Positions 15,880-27,022 of a stretch of DNA of 64,000 bases are shown here, in pieces. The notes beneath the pieces were generated by a model. That model ran no database searches and was not told the DNA's origin. It worked only from the letters and a program-made list of their open reading frames with translations. Each line of letters begins with the position of its first letter. Positions within the stretch are counted from its first letter, which is position 1. Both the position numbers and the translations under genes were made by a program. This DNA is from MWBF01 sp040772005 (GTDB taxonomy: Bacteria > Chloroflexota > Anaerolineae > CG2-30-64-16): assembly GCA_040772005.1 (NCBI GenBank), contig JAXGYZ010000015.1:41124-105123 (forward strand), written 5' to 3'.

Positions 15880-16809
15880 ATGCCCAGCGAGACCAGCATC
15901 AAGGTGGGGCGGCGGAGCATTGCCGTCTCCAGCCTGGACAAGCTGCTCTTCCCCGCACAGGGCGGGGTAGAGGCCGTCACGAAGGGCGAGCTCATCGAGT
16001 ACTACCGGCAGGTCGCGCCCACATTGCTGCGCTATCTCAAGGGCCGGCCGCTTTCGCTGCAGCGCTATCCGGGCGGCATCGCGGGGCACGGCTTCTACCA
16101 GAAGGAAGTGCCCGATTACTTCCCGGATTGGATCGATCGGGCGCGCATCGAGGTGCTGGAGACGGGCGAGATTCAAGAGCAGGTCATCTGCAGCGACGCT
16201 GCGACGCTGGTCTATCTTGTTAACCAGAACACCATCACCTTCCATCCCTGGCTGAGCCGGGCCGATCGGCTGTACTATCCGGATAAGCTCATCTTCGACC
16301 TGGATCCGCCGGGGGAGTTCGAGGCGGCACGCCAGGCCGCCTGGCTGCTGCGCGATCTCCTGACCGAGCTCGGCCTGCGCCCGTTCGTCATGACGACCGG
16401 CTCGCGCGGGCTGCACGTGGTGACGCCGCTGAATCGGATCGCAGAGTTCGATACGGTCCGCTACTTTGCCCGTGACCTGGCCGTGTTGCTGGCCCGGCGG
16501 CATTCTGATACCTTGACCGTGGAGATGCGCAAGGACGAACGTGAGGGCCGCGTGTTCCTGGACTATCTGCGGAATGCGTACGCCGGCACTGCAGTCGCAC
16601 CCTATGCGGTTCGGGCGCGGCCCGGCGCACCGGTGGCCACGCCGCTGGCTTGGGAAGAGCTGGAAGACCCTGCGTTGCGTTCGGACTCCTACACGCTGCG
16701 CACATTGCCTGATCGTCTGGCGCGCGTTGGTGACCCGTGGCGCGACATGCGCCGCCATGCGCGCACGCTCGACCCGGCGCGCCTCGCGAACCTGCACAAC
16801 CGCAGTTGA
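15880..16809 (+). CDS. LigD-type DNA polymerase/primase domain protein (stand-alone)
   Basis: This 309-aa protein is equivalent to the polymerase (PolDom) part of bacterial LigD, an archaeo-eukaryotic-primase-fold enzyme that adds ribonucleotides or fills gaps during end joining. The start at 15880 (MPSETSIKV) is preceded by AGGAGAG and GGAGGAG. Catalytic features are intact: FDLDPPGEF (Asp-X-Asp), TGSRGLHVV (the Ser/His motif) and VFLDYLRNAYAGTAVAPYAVR (third Asp and conserved Arg). No ligase, phosphoesterase or Ku gene is in the window, so this is a single-domain form that would need partners elsewhere. Confidence 0.88.
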   Translation: MPSETSIKVGRRSIAVSSLDKLLFPAQGGVEAVTKGELIEYYRQVAPTLLRYLKGRPLSLQRYPGGIAGHGFYQKEVPDYFPDWIDRARIEVLETGEIQEQVICSDAATLVYLVNQNTITFHPWLSRADRLYYPDKLIFDLDPPGEFEAARQAAWLLRDLLTELGLRPFVMTTGSRGLHVVTPLNRIAEFDTVRYFARDLAVLLARRHSDTLTVEMRKDEREGRVFLDYLRNAYAGTAVAPYAVRARPGAPVATPLAWEELEDPALRSDSYTLRTLPDRLARVGDPWRDMRRHARTLDPARLANLHNRS

Positions 16810-16834
16810 CGTCAGTACCAAAGTCTTGTATCAT
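16806..16834 (+). promoter_or_regulatory. sigma-70 promoter overlapping ligD-like stop codon
   Basis: TTGACG (16806-16811), a 17-nt spacer, and TATCAT (16829-16834). The TGA stop of the upstream gene is embedded in the -35 hexamer. The downstream ATG is at 16879. Confidence 0.6.
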
Positions 16835-16878
16835 GTTTGTGCTTATTTAGGTCTGTGTAACCATCGGGAGACCACTCA

Positions 16879-18594
16879 ATGCGACGCGGCCTGGGACTGT
16901 TTCTGTTCATGGTCCTCTGTACGGCCGCGGTCGCAAGCTATGCAGCGCCTCCCGCTCCGGCTTCGAGTGTGCCCCCGGGGATCTACGGCTTCTACGACTG
17001 GCAGCACCGGGACCCCCGGACGTACCCCCTGGATGGCGGGCATGTCACTGTGCAGTGGAAGCTGCTGAATCCCGCCCAGGGCAGGTATGACTGGGCCTGG
17101 CTGGACAACTACCTCGCAGCGGACTGGCGGCTTGGCAAGCGCGACGGCGTCGGTATCGATCCTCATGACAGCCTGAGCACCGGCGGCATCGGCGTGCCGG
17201 GCTGGGTCGTTGCGCGGCAGTCCTCTGCAGCCGTCACCTGCGCAGGGGAAACCATTCCCAACTATCTGGATCCTGTCTTTCGCGAGGAATACGCCCGCTT
17301 TATCGCCGCTTTCGCCGCGGCCTTCGACGGCGACGAGCGCCTTGCGTTCATCGAAATCGGCGTTGGCCTGTTCGGCGAAACGCAGCCCGCCGAGGAAGTC
17401 CATGACCCCTGTCTGCTGGCCGCAGGGTTGACCAGTCAGGCCTGGGTCGCGTATGGACAATGGGTCATCGACCAGTACGTCGCCGCATTCAGCCGGACGC
17501 CCCTTCTTCTGGAGTTTGCCCCGCGTTACCTGAGTCCTTGCGAGCGCCGAACGCTGACGGACTATGCCGCAGCGCGCGGCGTCGGCCTCCAGCACAGCGG
17601 CCTGACCCCCGATGGCGGCGGCGGGCTCATCTTTGATGACCCCACCGCTGCCAACTACCGCTGCGGCCAATATGATCCGTTGTATGCCTGGCAGGGCCGC
17701 GTCAGCCTCGGCTGGGAAGGCACCGAGTGGGGCGGCCACACCGGCCCACAGGCCACCCTCTGGCGGCTGTACAACGGCCTCTCCAAGCACCCCGACTTCA
17801 TCCTGCTCGATGACAACCAGATCGCAGATCCCGTGCGCCGGGACATGATCCTGTTCGCCCGCGACTACCTGGGCCGCAGCATCGACGATACGCCGGGCGT
17901 GTGGGCGGCGCTGCGCGAGACCGAATACGATTGGTATCCCCAGTATGGCAACTTCGAGTTCTGGCTCTACCAGGATCACGCCGCACCGGGCGGGCGAACC
18001 GTGCCCCTCTGGCGAGTGGGCGATGCCCCGGAGGGCCGCTACACCCGCCGCACCGACGAAGCGACCGGCAATCCCTACATGGCCTTCGATATCGATGATG
18101 CCTATCTCTACGAGGTGAACGGGCCGGTCACCGTGACAGTCACCTACCTCGACCGTGGGCTGGATTCGTGGACGCTGGAGTATGACGGCGATCTCACTCC
18201 GGGCCAGGCCGCACCGTCGGTCCGCAAGACGGACACCGGCGCATGGCAGCGGGCGAGCTTCGTCCTCACGGACGCGCACTTTGCTAATCGCCAGGCCGGC
18301 GGCCAGCGCGCGGGCACGGACTTCCGCATCGCCAGCGGCGGTGATGGCGACGAAATTGTCCATTTTGTCCACGTGACGGGCGGTGAGCGTCCTGCACCGC
18401 GCATGACCGCCACGCCGGGGCTTGGAGGTGCAGAGAGCGAGACTCCCACTCTCACGCCGACGGCCACCGCGACCGCGACATCGACTCCCACGCCGACTGC
18501 CACGCCGGTAGTCTCCCTGCCGCACCCAACCCTCGATCCCGCGGCCGGCAGCACCAAGACCGCGCCGACACCCACCCTTACCCCTGCGCCATAA
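16879..18594 (+). CDS. secreted glycosidase-like TIM-barrel protein with Thr-Pro tail
   Basis: This is a 571-aa exported protein. Residues 1-22 are a signal peptide (LGLFLFMVLCTAAVASYA-A). The body resembles beta-galactosidase-like (clan GH-A) barrels and DUF4832-type proteins: GGHVTVQWKLLNPAQGRYDW near the start, then LAFIEIGVGLFGETQ and GWEGTEWGG as candidate catalytic-glutamate segments. A beta-sandwich region follows (NGPVTVTVTYLDRG). The last ~60 residues are Thr/Pro-rich (TPTLTPTATATATS), a linker or cell-wall tether commonly seen in this phylum. The substrate cannot be named. It has its own promoter at 16806. Confidence 0.7.
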   Translation: MRRGLGLFLFMVLCTAAVASYAAPPAPASSVPPGIYGFYDWQHRDPRTYPLDGGHVTVQWKLLNPAQGRYDWAWLDNYLAADWRLGKRDGVGIDPHDSLSTGGIGVPGWVVARQSSAAVTCAGETIPNYLDPVFREEYARFIAAFAAAFDGDERLAFIEIGVGLFGETQPAEEVHDPCLLAAGLTSQAWVAYGQWVIDQYVAAFSRTPLLLEFAPRYLSPCERRTLTDYAAARGVGLQHSGLTPDGGGGLIFDDPTAANYRCGQYDPLYAWQGRVSLGWEGTEWGGHTGPQATLWRLYNGLSKHPDFILLDDNQIADPVRRDMILFARDYLGRSIDDTPGVWAALRETEYDWYPQYGNFEFWLYQDHAAPGGRTVPLWRVGDAPEGRYTRRTDEATGNPYMAFDIDDAYLYEVNGPVTVTVTYLDRGLDSWTLEYDGDLTPGQAAPSVRKTDTGAWQRASFVLTDAHFANRQAGGQRAGTDFRIASGGDGDEIVHFVHVTGGERPAPRMTATPGLGGAESETPTLTPTATATATSTPTPTATPVVSLPHPTLDPAAGSTKTAPTPTLTPAP

Positions 18595-18672
18595 CCGTGG
18601 CCCGGCTTTGGAGACTCTTTGAGAGGATGCCTGGCGACTGAAGTCACGGCCACCGGGTTGCTGCGCACGTAG

Positions 18673-18753
18673 GGCCTGTAAAAGTATTACTTCCTGCTCT
18701 GGCCGGTCTCCAACCGTGCCAGCGGCGGAACTTGTTCTTTTACGAGCCCTTAG
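18673..18753. repeat. inverted repeat agggcctgtaaaag / cttttacgagccct (family I)
   Basis: gtagggcctgtaaaagtattacttcc (18671 onward) and its imperfect reverse complement ending cttttacgagccctta (18753) form the edges of an ~80-bp element. It ends exactly where a decayed reading frame begins. Confidence 0.45.
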
Positions 18754-18757
18754 GTAG

Positions 18758-18994
18758 CTGCGAAACGGAGCGCGCGGGCGTCTCGCTGTATCGCTGGATG
18801 CGGTGGGGGGTGCCATCCTGGGCCACTTCGGAACCACCGCAGAAGTGAGCCGGAGCCGGATGTTCGAGCAGGATCCGGTTGTGCGGGCAGTCGAACTCGG
18901 CCTGGGTGCGCAGCGACGGGAGGCTGTGGAGATCAGCACCAAAGACGAGTCCGGCGCAGCTTTCGCCGCGCAACTCCGGGCGCTGCTGAGCTGA
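18758..18994 (+). pseudogene. truncated C-terminal gene fragment
   Basis: An open stretch of 78 codons ends in a stop at 18994 but has no credible start or ribosome-binding site; a stop lies just upstream at 18755-18757. The peptide reads like a folded C-terminus (SLDAVGGAILGHFGTTAEV ... FAAQLRALLS). I cannot name the family. It abuts the inverted repeat at 18673-18753, suggesting the upstream part was lost around that element. Confidence 0.35.
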
Positions 18995-19110
18995 CCTGGC
19001 TTTGCCGGCCCGGCGGCAAAATGACTCACGCAAAGACGCCAAGTGACGCAAAGCAGTGCCGGTCTTGACCTCACTTTGTGTTCTTTGCGCCTTTGCGTGA
19101 GCCTACGTTC
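18995..19110. repeat. gacgcaaag / ctttgcg repeat (family J)
   Basis: cgcaaagacgccaagtgacgcaaag (from about 19031) and the inverted ctttgtgttctttgcgcctttgcgtgag (to 19101) form an inverted pair. A single similar unit is at 11258-11290. There is no coding sequence here. Confidence 0.45.
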
Positions 19111-19493
19111 CTACTCCGGCACGCTGGTGGTGAAGCGCTGGCCATCCTTGTGACACAGAATCTGGATGATTCGGCGTCCCGCGGGTGCCACGCCGGGCAG
19201 TCCACCGCCCTCCACCCACTGACCGATCATGTAGAAATTCTCCAGTCCGGGCACGGCGTGTTCGAGGCCCTGCTGCGCCATCTCGCCGCTCACCATCCAC
19301 CCCTGGATTGACCCGCGGTAGTTGCCCGTGTAGCGCTCGGTCGTCAGCGGCGTCGCGACGTCCACGGCTTCTATGTCGCGCGTGATGCCTGGATGGCGTG
19401 TCTCCAGGAAGCCGATCACCGTGAGAGGCCGTAGCGGCCTGCCGCAAGGCCCGCTACGCCTGCGCCGATGATGATGATTGATTCCTCGGCCAT
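19111..19493 (-). pseudogene. FAD-dependent carotenoid-type oxidoreductase with large internal deletion
   Basis: The gene starts normally at 19493 with an AGGAGGA ribosome-binding site and encodes MAEESIIIIGAGVAGLAAGR, a dinucleotide-binding motif (GXGXXG). After only about 25 codons the sequence jumps, out of frame, into the C-terminal part of a phytoene desaturase/CrtISO-like oxidoreductase: ATPLTTERYTGNYRGSIQGW, GLENFYMIGQWVEGGGLPGV. Several hundred residues are missing between the two pieces. The remnant cannot make an active enzyme. The two recognisable ends on one strand make an internal deletion more likely than a truncated import. Confidence 0.75.
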
Positions 19494-19791
19494 GCTTCCT
19501 CCTGCGAGCGTTGCGTGTGCGCTCGCTCGTCACATATCCATAGGAACATTAAGCGGGAATGTTGTGGTATAGCATGGCCGGCGAGGGTCTGATGCAAGGC
19601 GGGGCCCGGTATCCTGAGCGGAGGGCGTTGCTGCCTAGCGAACGCAGTTGAAGGATGCGGACCGGCGAGTGCCCGCTCTGAGCGTACCCGCCAGACCCTG
19701 ACGCGACCCTCCGGTGCAAGGTGCGTACTGAGAGTAGGCATATGCGCCCGGCGCGGGCGTTTGGAGGCTGCTCGGAAGGGAGGAGGTCGCG
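19494..19791. repeat. intergenic region with family G repeat
   Basis: This gap holds a copy of a repeat with ggtatcctgagcggag (from about 19607) and cgcagttgaaggatgcgg (about 19643-19660). The same two blocks occur inside the homoisocitrate dehydrogenase gene at 36990-37080. A ribosome-binding site, GGGAGGAGG, precedes the next gene at 19792. No clear promoter was seen. Confidence 0.5.
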
Positions 19792-20763
19792 ATGAATGAC
19801 GATGGATGGGTTATCGCCACCCACGGATTGAGCAAGACCTACAAGCAGGTTCATGCTCTCAAAGACCTGAATCTGCAGGTGCCGGAGCACTCGATTTTCG
19901 GCTTTCTCGGCCCCAACGGGGCTGGCAAGACAACCACGATCAAGCTGTTGTTGGGCCTTATCTATCCGACGGCCGGCTCGGCCTCCGTCTTTGGGCTGGA
20001 TGCGGTCCGCGACTCGGTTGCAATTCGGGCACGGATCGGCTATCTGCCGCAGGAACCGCGCTTCTATGATCACATGACCGCGCGCGAGATCCTCGATTAC
20101 ACCGCACACTTCTTCTTCCGCGGGCCGCAGAGCGAAGTCGACCGCCGCGTCGCGGAGACGCTGGCGCTGGTGGGCCTGGAAGAGAAGGCCGACCGGCCGA
20201 CGAAGGGCTTCTCCGGCGGCGAGCGACAGCGGCTCGGCATCGCCCAGGCGCAGGTCAACTATCCTGACCTCCTCATCCTGGACGAGCCCGCCGCTTCGCT
20301 GGACCCGATGGGCCGCCACGATGTGCTGGCGGTGATGGAGCGGCTGCGCCGACACACGACGATCTTCTACTGCACCCATATCCTGGACGACGTGCAGCGC
20401 GTGAGCGATGCAGTTGCCATTCTCAACCGCGGGGAACTCATCGCTGCCGGGCCGATCGGGGAGTTGCTCTCGACGCATCAGGGCGCTGTTGCCTACGAGG
20501 TCCGGCTGAGAGGTCAGGCAGATAGCACCTACAGCCATCTCATGGCCCAGCCCTGGGTGACTGGCATCCAGCAGGACCATGCGAACGGCGCACTCAAGTG
20601 GACCGTCAGCGTCAGCGACCCGGCCGCGGCCGAGGCAAATCTGTTCCGTCTCCTGGCGCAGGATGATCGGATGATCGTAACGGACTATCGCATAAAAGCG
20701 AACGACCTGGAGGATGTTTTCCTCCGGCTTGTCGAAGGGGGAGGACATGATGGCAAGCAGTAA
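19792..20763 (+). CDS. ABC transporter ATP-binding protein (ABC-2 exporter type)
   Basis: This 323-aa nucleotide-binding subunit powers an exporter together with the permease encoded by the overlapping next gene. Walker A GPNGAGKTTT, Q-loop GYLPQEPRF, signature FSGGERQRLG, Walker B LLILDEPAASLD and switch His (CTHIL) are all present. The C-terminal ~100 residues form the extra regulatory domain usual in CcmA/NatA-like subunits. The stop overlaps the start of the permease by 17 nt, indicating translational coupling. The substrate is unknown. Confidence 0.93.
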   Translation: MNDDGWVIATHGLSKTYKQVHALKDLNLQVPEHSIFGFLGPNGAGKTTTIKLLLGLIYPTAGSASVFGLDAVRDSVAIRARIGYLPQEPRFYDHMTAREILDYTAHFFFRGPQSEVDRRVAETLALVGLEEKADRPTKGFSGGERQRLGIAQAQVNYPDLLILDEPAASLDPMGRHDVLAVMERLRRHTTIFYCTHILDDVQRVSDAVAILNRGELIAAGPIGELLSTHQGAVAYEVRLRGQADSTYSHLMAQPWVTGIQQDHANGALKWTVSVSDPAAAEANLFRLLAQDDRMIVTDYRIKANDLEDVFLRLVEGGGHDGKQ

Positions 20764-21574
20764 CCCCAGCACCGGCAACAGCGCCATGATCCTGGAGACG
20801 GGCAGCGGATGGTCGCGGGGCCTGCGCAACCTGCTGCGGGCCGAGTTGGGCGCCTGGTTCGGCACGCGCACCTGGCTGTCGCAAATCCTGATCTGGGCTT
20901 CGGCGGTCAACCTGATCTACCTGTTCGCCTCGCTTGGGATGCGCGGCAACGCGCCGCCTTCCGACGCGATTATGGTCTTCAACGTCTTCATGGGATTGGC
21001 CGGGCCGATCGGCGTCACCATCGTCATGCAGGACGCGATCATTGGCGAAAAGCGGTCGGGGACGGCTGCGTGGGTCCTATCGAAGCCGGTGTCACGGATG
21101 GCGTTCATCGTGGCGAAGCTCGTCGCCAACAGCCTGGGCATCGCGGTGACCATGGTGCTGGCGCAGGGGGTTATCGCCTACTTCATCACGGGCCTGATCA
21201 ACGGCCAGTGGCTGCCGTTGCCCGGTTATCTGGCCGCGCTCGGCATCCACTTCGCCAATATCCTGTTTTACCTGACCCTGACCGTCTTGCTGGGCGTGCT
21301 GTTCGATCATCCCGCGCCGGTCATCGGCATCCCGCTCGCGTTCCTGTTCAGCCAGAATTTCCTTGCGCCGCAACTGGCGCAGTGGCAGCCCGCGCTGGCC
21401 AATGCCTTCCCGTGGACGCTCGCAGTCTCGGTCAACGGCGGGGGAGGGCTGGGGGTCGCCGGCGCGCTGATGCTGGGTCAGCCCACCCCGCTGCTGGCGT
21501 TGTACGTGGCGCTCACGGCAGCAGCCGTGTTTATAGTCCTGGCCGTGGCCCTGTTCCGCCGGCAGGAGCTCTGA
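20747..21574 (+). CDS. ABC-2 type transporter permease
   Basis: This integral membrane partner of the preceding ATPase is about 275 aa. The start at 20747 (ATGATG) has GGGGGAGG upstream inside the end of the ATPase gene. Six hydrophobic segments are apparent, for example ILIWASAVNLIYLFASLG, GPIGVTIVMQDAI, LFYLTLTVLLGVLF and LLALYVALTAAAVFIVLAVA. The motif GEKRSGTAAWVLSKPVSR in the cytoplasmic loop is typical of ABC-2 permeases. Substrate unknown. Confidence 0.88.
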   Translation: MMASSNPSTGNSAMILETGSGWSRGLRNLLRAELGAWFGTRTWLSQILIWASAVNLIYLFASLGMRGNAPPSDAIMVFNVFMGLAGPIGVTIVMQDAIIGEKRSGTAAWVLSKPVSRMAFIVAKLVANSLGIAVTMVLAQGVIAYFITGLINGQWLPLPGYLAALGIHFANILFYLTLTVLLGVLFDHPAPVIGIPLAFLFSQNFLAPQLAQWQPALANAFPWTLAVSVNGGGGLGVAGALMLGQPTPLLALYVALTAAAVFIVLAVALFRRQEL

Positions 21575-21585
21575 GAGGATGGCCT

Positions 21586-21613
21586 CCTCTCCCGCACCGC
21601 AGTGCGGGAGAGG
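21586..21613. terminator. REP family A palindrome between convergent genes
   Basis: Perfect 11-bp arms, cctctcccgca (21586-21596) and tgcgggagagg (21603-21613), surround ccgcag. It lies between the convergent permease (ends 21574) and P-type ATPase (ends 21622) and probably terminates both. Confidence 0.6.
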
Positions 21614-21621
21614 GGGTGAGG

Positions 21622-24486
<2,865 letters not shown>

Positions 24487-24598
24487 AGGCGGGCCTCACT
24501 TCCTCCATCAGGATGTTTCAGTCTGCCAATCGGTCAGCCGTTTGTTGAGGTACATTTTCGCATAATGTTCAAATTCCGACAATAAGGAGCGTATCGTC

Positions 24599-25594
24599 AT
24601 GGAATATACCTATCTGGGTCGGTCCAATCTCAAGGTCAGCCGCATCTGCCTCGGCACGATGCACTTCGGGCGGGTGACGAGCGAGGAAGACGCGTTTCGT
24701 ATCATGGATCGGGCGTTGGAGTTGGGCATCAACTTCTTCGATACGGCCAACGTTTACGGCGGGCAGGGGCGCACGGAGGAAATCATCGGCCGGTGGCTCG
24801 CCCAGGGCGGCGGCCGCCGCGACAAGATCGTGCTGGCGACGAAGGTCTACGGCCAGATGTCGGGCGACGACTGGCCGAACGAGGCGCGCGGGCTGTCCTC
24901 GTACCGGGTCTATCGCCACGCGGCGGACTCGCTGCGCCGGCTCCAGACCGACCACATCGACCTGTACCAGGTGCATCACATCGACCGCCGTATCACAGGC
25001 GAGGAGTTCTGGGCGCCGTTCGAGCGGCTCACCAGCCGGGGCGACGTGCTCTACATCGGTACCAGCAATTTCCCCGGTTGGGGGCTGGCGAAGTACCAGA
25101 GCATCGCACAGCAGCGCGGGCACCTCGGCATCGTGTCCGAGCAGTCGATGTACAACCTGCTCTGCCGTTATCCGGAACTTGAAGTCCTGCCTGCCGCGCG
25201 CGAGTTCGGCATCGGCGTGATTCCCTACATGCCGCTGGCCGGCGGGCTGCTGACGGGCAAGGCGCAGTCCGAGCCCGGCTCGCGCACCAATTCGGTCGAG
25301 CGGGAGTACGGCATCAGCGTGAGCCAGAACGAGCAACTCAGCCAGTTCTCGCAGCTTTGCCGTGAACTGGGCGAGACCGAGAGCGTCGTCGCGACGGCGT
25401 GGGTGTTGCACCAGACCGCGATCGCGTCGGCCATCGTCGGTGTGCGCACGCTCGGCCACCTGGACGGGGTGGACCGCGCGGCCGCGCTCAAGCTGGACGC
25501 TGATGCGTTGAAGCGGCTGGATGAAATCTTCCCCATCAACCATGGCCGCCAGCTCCGCACAGGCGCGGAGGCCCCCGAAGCGTACGCGTGGTGA
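24599..25594 (+). CDS. aldo/keto reductase
   Basis: This cytosolic NADPH-dependent reductase of 331 aa is the third of its family in the window. The start has AAGGAG upstream. The catalytic tetrad sits in FDTANVYGG (Asp, Tyr), ATKVYG (Lys) and YQVHHID (His). The C-terminal GVRTLGHLDGV segment fits the cofactor phosphate-binding region. The closest functional group is the YajO/voltage-gated-channel-beta-subunit-like reductases. It is divergent from the P-type ATPase. Substrate unknown. Confidence 0.9.
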   Translation: MEYTYLGRSNLKVSRICLGTMHFGRVTSEEDAFRIMDRALELGINFFDTANVYGGQGRTEEIIGRWLAQGGGRRDKIVLATKVYGQMSGDDWPNEARGLSSYRVYRHAADSLRRLQTDHIDLYQVHHIDRRITGEEFWAPFERLTSRGDVLYIGTSNFPGWGLAKYQSIAQQRGHLGIVSEQSMYNLLCRYPELEVLPAAREFGIGVIPYMPLAGGLLTGKAQSEPGSRTNSVEREYGISVSQNEQLSQFSQLCRELGETESVVATAWVLHQTAIASAIVGVRTLGHLDGVDRAAALKLDADALKRLDEIFPINHGRQLRTGAEAPEAYAW

Positions 25595-25626
25595 TGTAGA
25601 CTCGCAGAGTTTCGTAGTAGGGGGTA

Positions 25627-25745
25627 ACCCGGCGACCGAGGTCGCGGCTACGGTTGTGAAGCCTGCCTGCGCAGGCTTCTTCAAGCACTGCGATAGTCGG
25701 CGGAGGCCGACTTAGCAGTGGTGGCCGCGACCTCGGTCGCCGGGT
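25627..25745. repeat. cruciform-like element: 22-bp arms with two inner hairpins (family H)
   Basis: Outer arms 25627-25648 and 25724-25745 (acccggcgaccgaggtcgcg...) are perfectly complementary. Inside are two further hairpins: gaagcctgc/gcaggcttc (25658-25679), and a nested pair cactgc/gcagtg with agtcggc/gccgact (25686-25720). The whole unit folds as a stem with two branches. No coding potential is apparent; it is not a tRNA. Confidence 0.6.
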
Positions 25746-26077
25746 CCTCCAGGGTTGTCGCTTCAGCTCCGCCGCGTCAGGTGCAGCGCGAGCGCCTCGA
25801 ACTCGCCCGCCGAATACCCGAATCCCCAGGCCGCCACGCGCCCTTCGTGTATTCGAGCGCGCCCGCAGGCGCATTCGCTGTAAGCAGGGCGGCATTCGTT
25901 GATGGCCCCGCGTCCTCCCTCCGCTCCGAACTATCAGCCAAATGTCAGCCGCTTGTCTCGCTGCGCGACCGGCAGCGGACAAGTTGCGTAGTATAATATG
26001 GCCGTGCGGAGTTTTTTGATGCACCCGCATTTCAATTATCGCCGGGCCACGCCCGGCACGTCACCCTGGAGAGAGTC
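25746..26077. other. intergenic region upstream of second ABC exporter
   Basis: No gene seen. It contains fragments of attcg-type repeats (about 25800-25870). A TATAAT at 25992-25997 could be a -10 element for the exporter operon, but no -35 stands at the right distance. GGAGAG precedes the ATG at 26078. Confidence 0.3.
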
Positions 26078-27022
26078 ATGAACCAACCCACTGTCGCGTT
26101 GTCAGGCCTCCGCAAGAGCTTCGGCCCTGTGCGGGCGGTGGACGGCGTCTCATTCGAGGTCTATCCCGGCGAAATCTTCGGCCTGCTTGGGCCGAACGGC
26201 GCGGGCAAGACAACGACTATCCGCATGATGCTGGACATCTTCCGGCCCGATGCCGGGGAAGCCAAGGTGTTCGGCGGGCGGCTCGATGAGGCCAAGAAGC
26301 ACCGCATCGGCTACCTGCCTGAAGAGCGCGGCCTGTACATGGACCTCAAACTGGAGCCGACGCTCGTCTACCTGGCGACCCTCAAGGGCCTGGACGAGGC
26401 CGAGGCGCGGCGCCGGCTGGCCGACTGGCTGAAGCGGTTCGACCTCTACGACCATCGCCACAAGAAGGTGCAGGATCTCAGCAAGGGCATGCAGCAGAAG
26501 GCGCAGATCATCGCGACCCTCGTGCACCAGCCCGATCTCATCATCGTGGACGAACCCTTCTCCGGGCTGGACCCGGTCAACACGCGCCTCGTCAAGGATG
26601 TCATCGAGGAGCAGCGCACCGCGGGCCGCACGATCATCATGTCCACGCACCAGATGTACCAGGTGGAGGCGCTGTGTAACCGCATCGTGCTCATCGATCA
26701 CGGCCGTTCGGTGCTCTACGGCGAAGTGAGCCAGATCAAACGCGACTTCGCCGCCAACGCGGTCCTCGTGCAGGGTCAGGGCGACTTCAGTCGCCTCCAG
26801 GGCGTGCTCGAGGCGCGGCGCGAGAATGGCTCGTGGCACCTGGCGCTGGCGCCCGGGGTTGGCCCGCAAGAAATCTTCCGCGCCCTGGCCGCGCGGGACG
26901 ACCTTAAAGTGGAGCGCTTCGAACTGGCCGAACCTTCGCTCGACGATATCTTCGTGACGGTCGTGCAGGGCGTGCCGGCTGGCGCCGGCCCAGCTGTGAC
27001 CCGGGAGGCTTCCTATGCGTAA
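26078..27022 (+). CDS. ABC transporter ATP-binding protein (NatA-like)
   Basis: This 314-aa nucleotide-binding subunit is of the NatA type, from Na+ or drug exporters. Walker A GPNGAGKTTT, a degenerate signature LSKGMQQKAQ, Walker B LIIVDEPFSGLDP and the switch His in STHQM are present. The LSKGMQQK form is typical of NatA/YhaQ proteins. The C-terminal DUF4162-like extension (GRSVLYGEVSQIKRDF ... LEPSLDDIFV-like end) is complete. The stop overlaps the next gene by 8 nt. It forms an exporter with the two permeases that follow. Confidence 0.93.
   Translation: MNQPTVALSGLRKSFGPVRAVDGVSFEVYPGEIFGLLGPNGAGKTTTIRMMLDIFRPDAGEAKVFGGRLDEAKKHRIGYLPEERGLYMDLKLEPTLVYLATLKGLDEAEARRRLADWLKRFDLYDHRHKKVQDLSKGMQQKAQIIATLVHQPDLIIVDEPFSGLDPVNTRLVKDVIEEQRTAGRTIIMSTHQMYQVEALCNRIVLIDHGRSVLYGEVSQIKRDFAANAVLVQGQGDFSRLQGVLEARRENGSWHLALAPGVGPQEIFRALAARDDLKVERFELAEPSLDDIFVTVVQGVPAGAGPAVTREASYA

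Noticed and set aside
18803..18994. Intact small gene starting at GTG 18803
   Set aside because: There is no Shine-Dalgarno, the frame is open upstream to 18758 without a start, and the peptide looks like the end of a longer protein, so it is treated as a fragment.
16876..19074. 732-codon minus-strand frame
   Set aside because: It runs opposite a gene with a signal peptide and promoter, continues through repeats and pseudogene DNA, and has low-complexity Arg/Gly-rich translation.
25627..25745. tRNA or tmRNA candidate because of its branched fold
   Set aside because: No TTCGANNC arm, no CCA end, and the outer stem is far too long for an acceptor stem.
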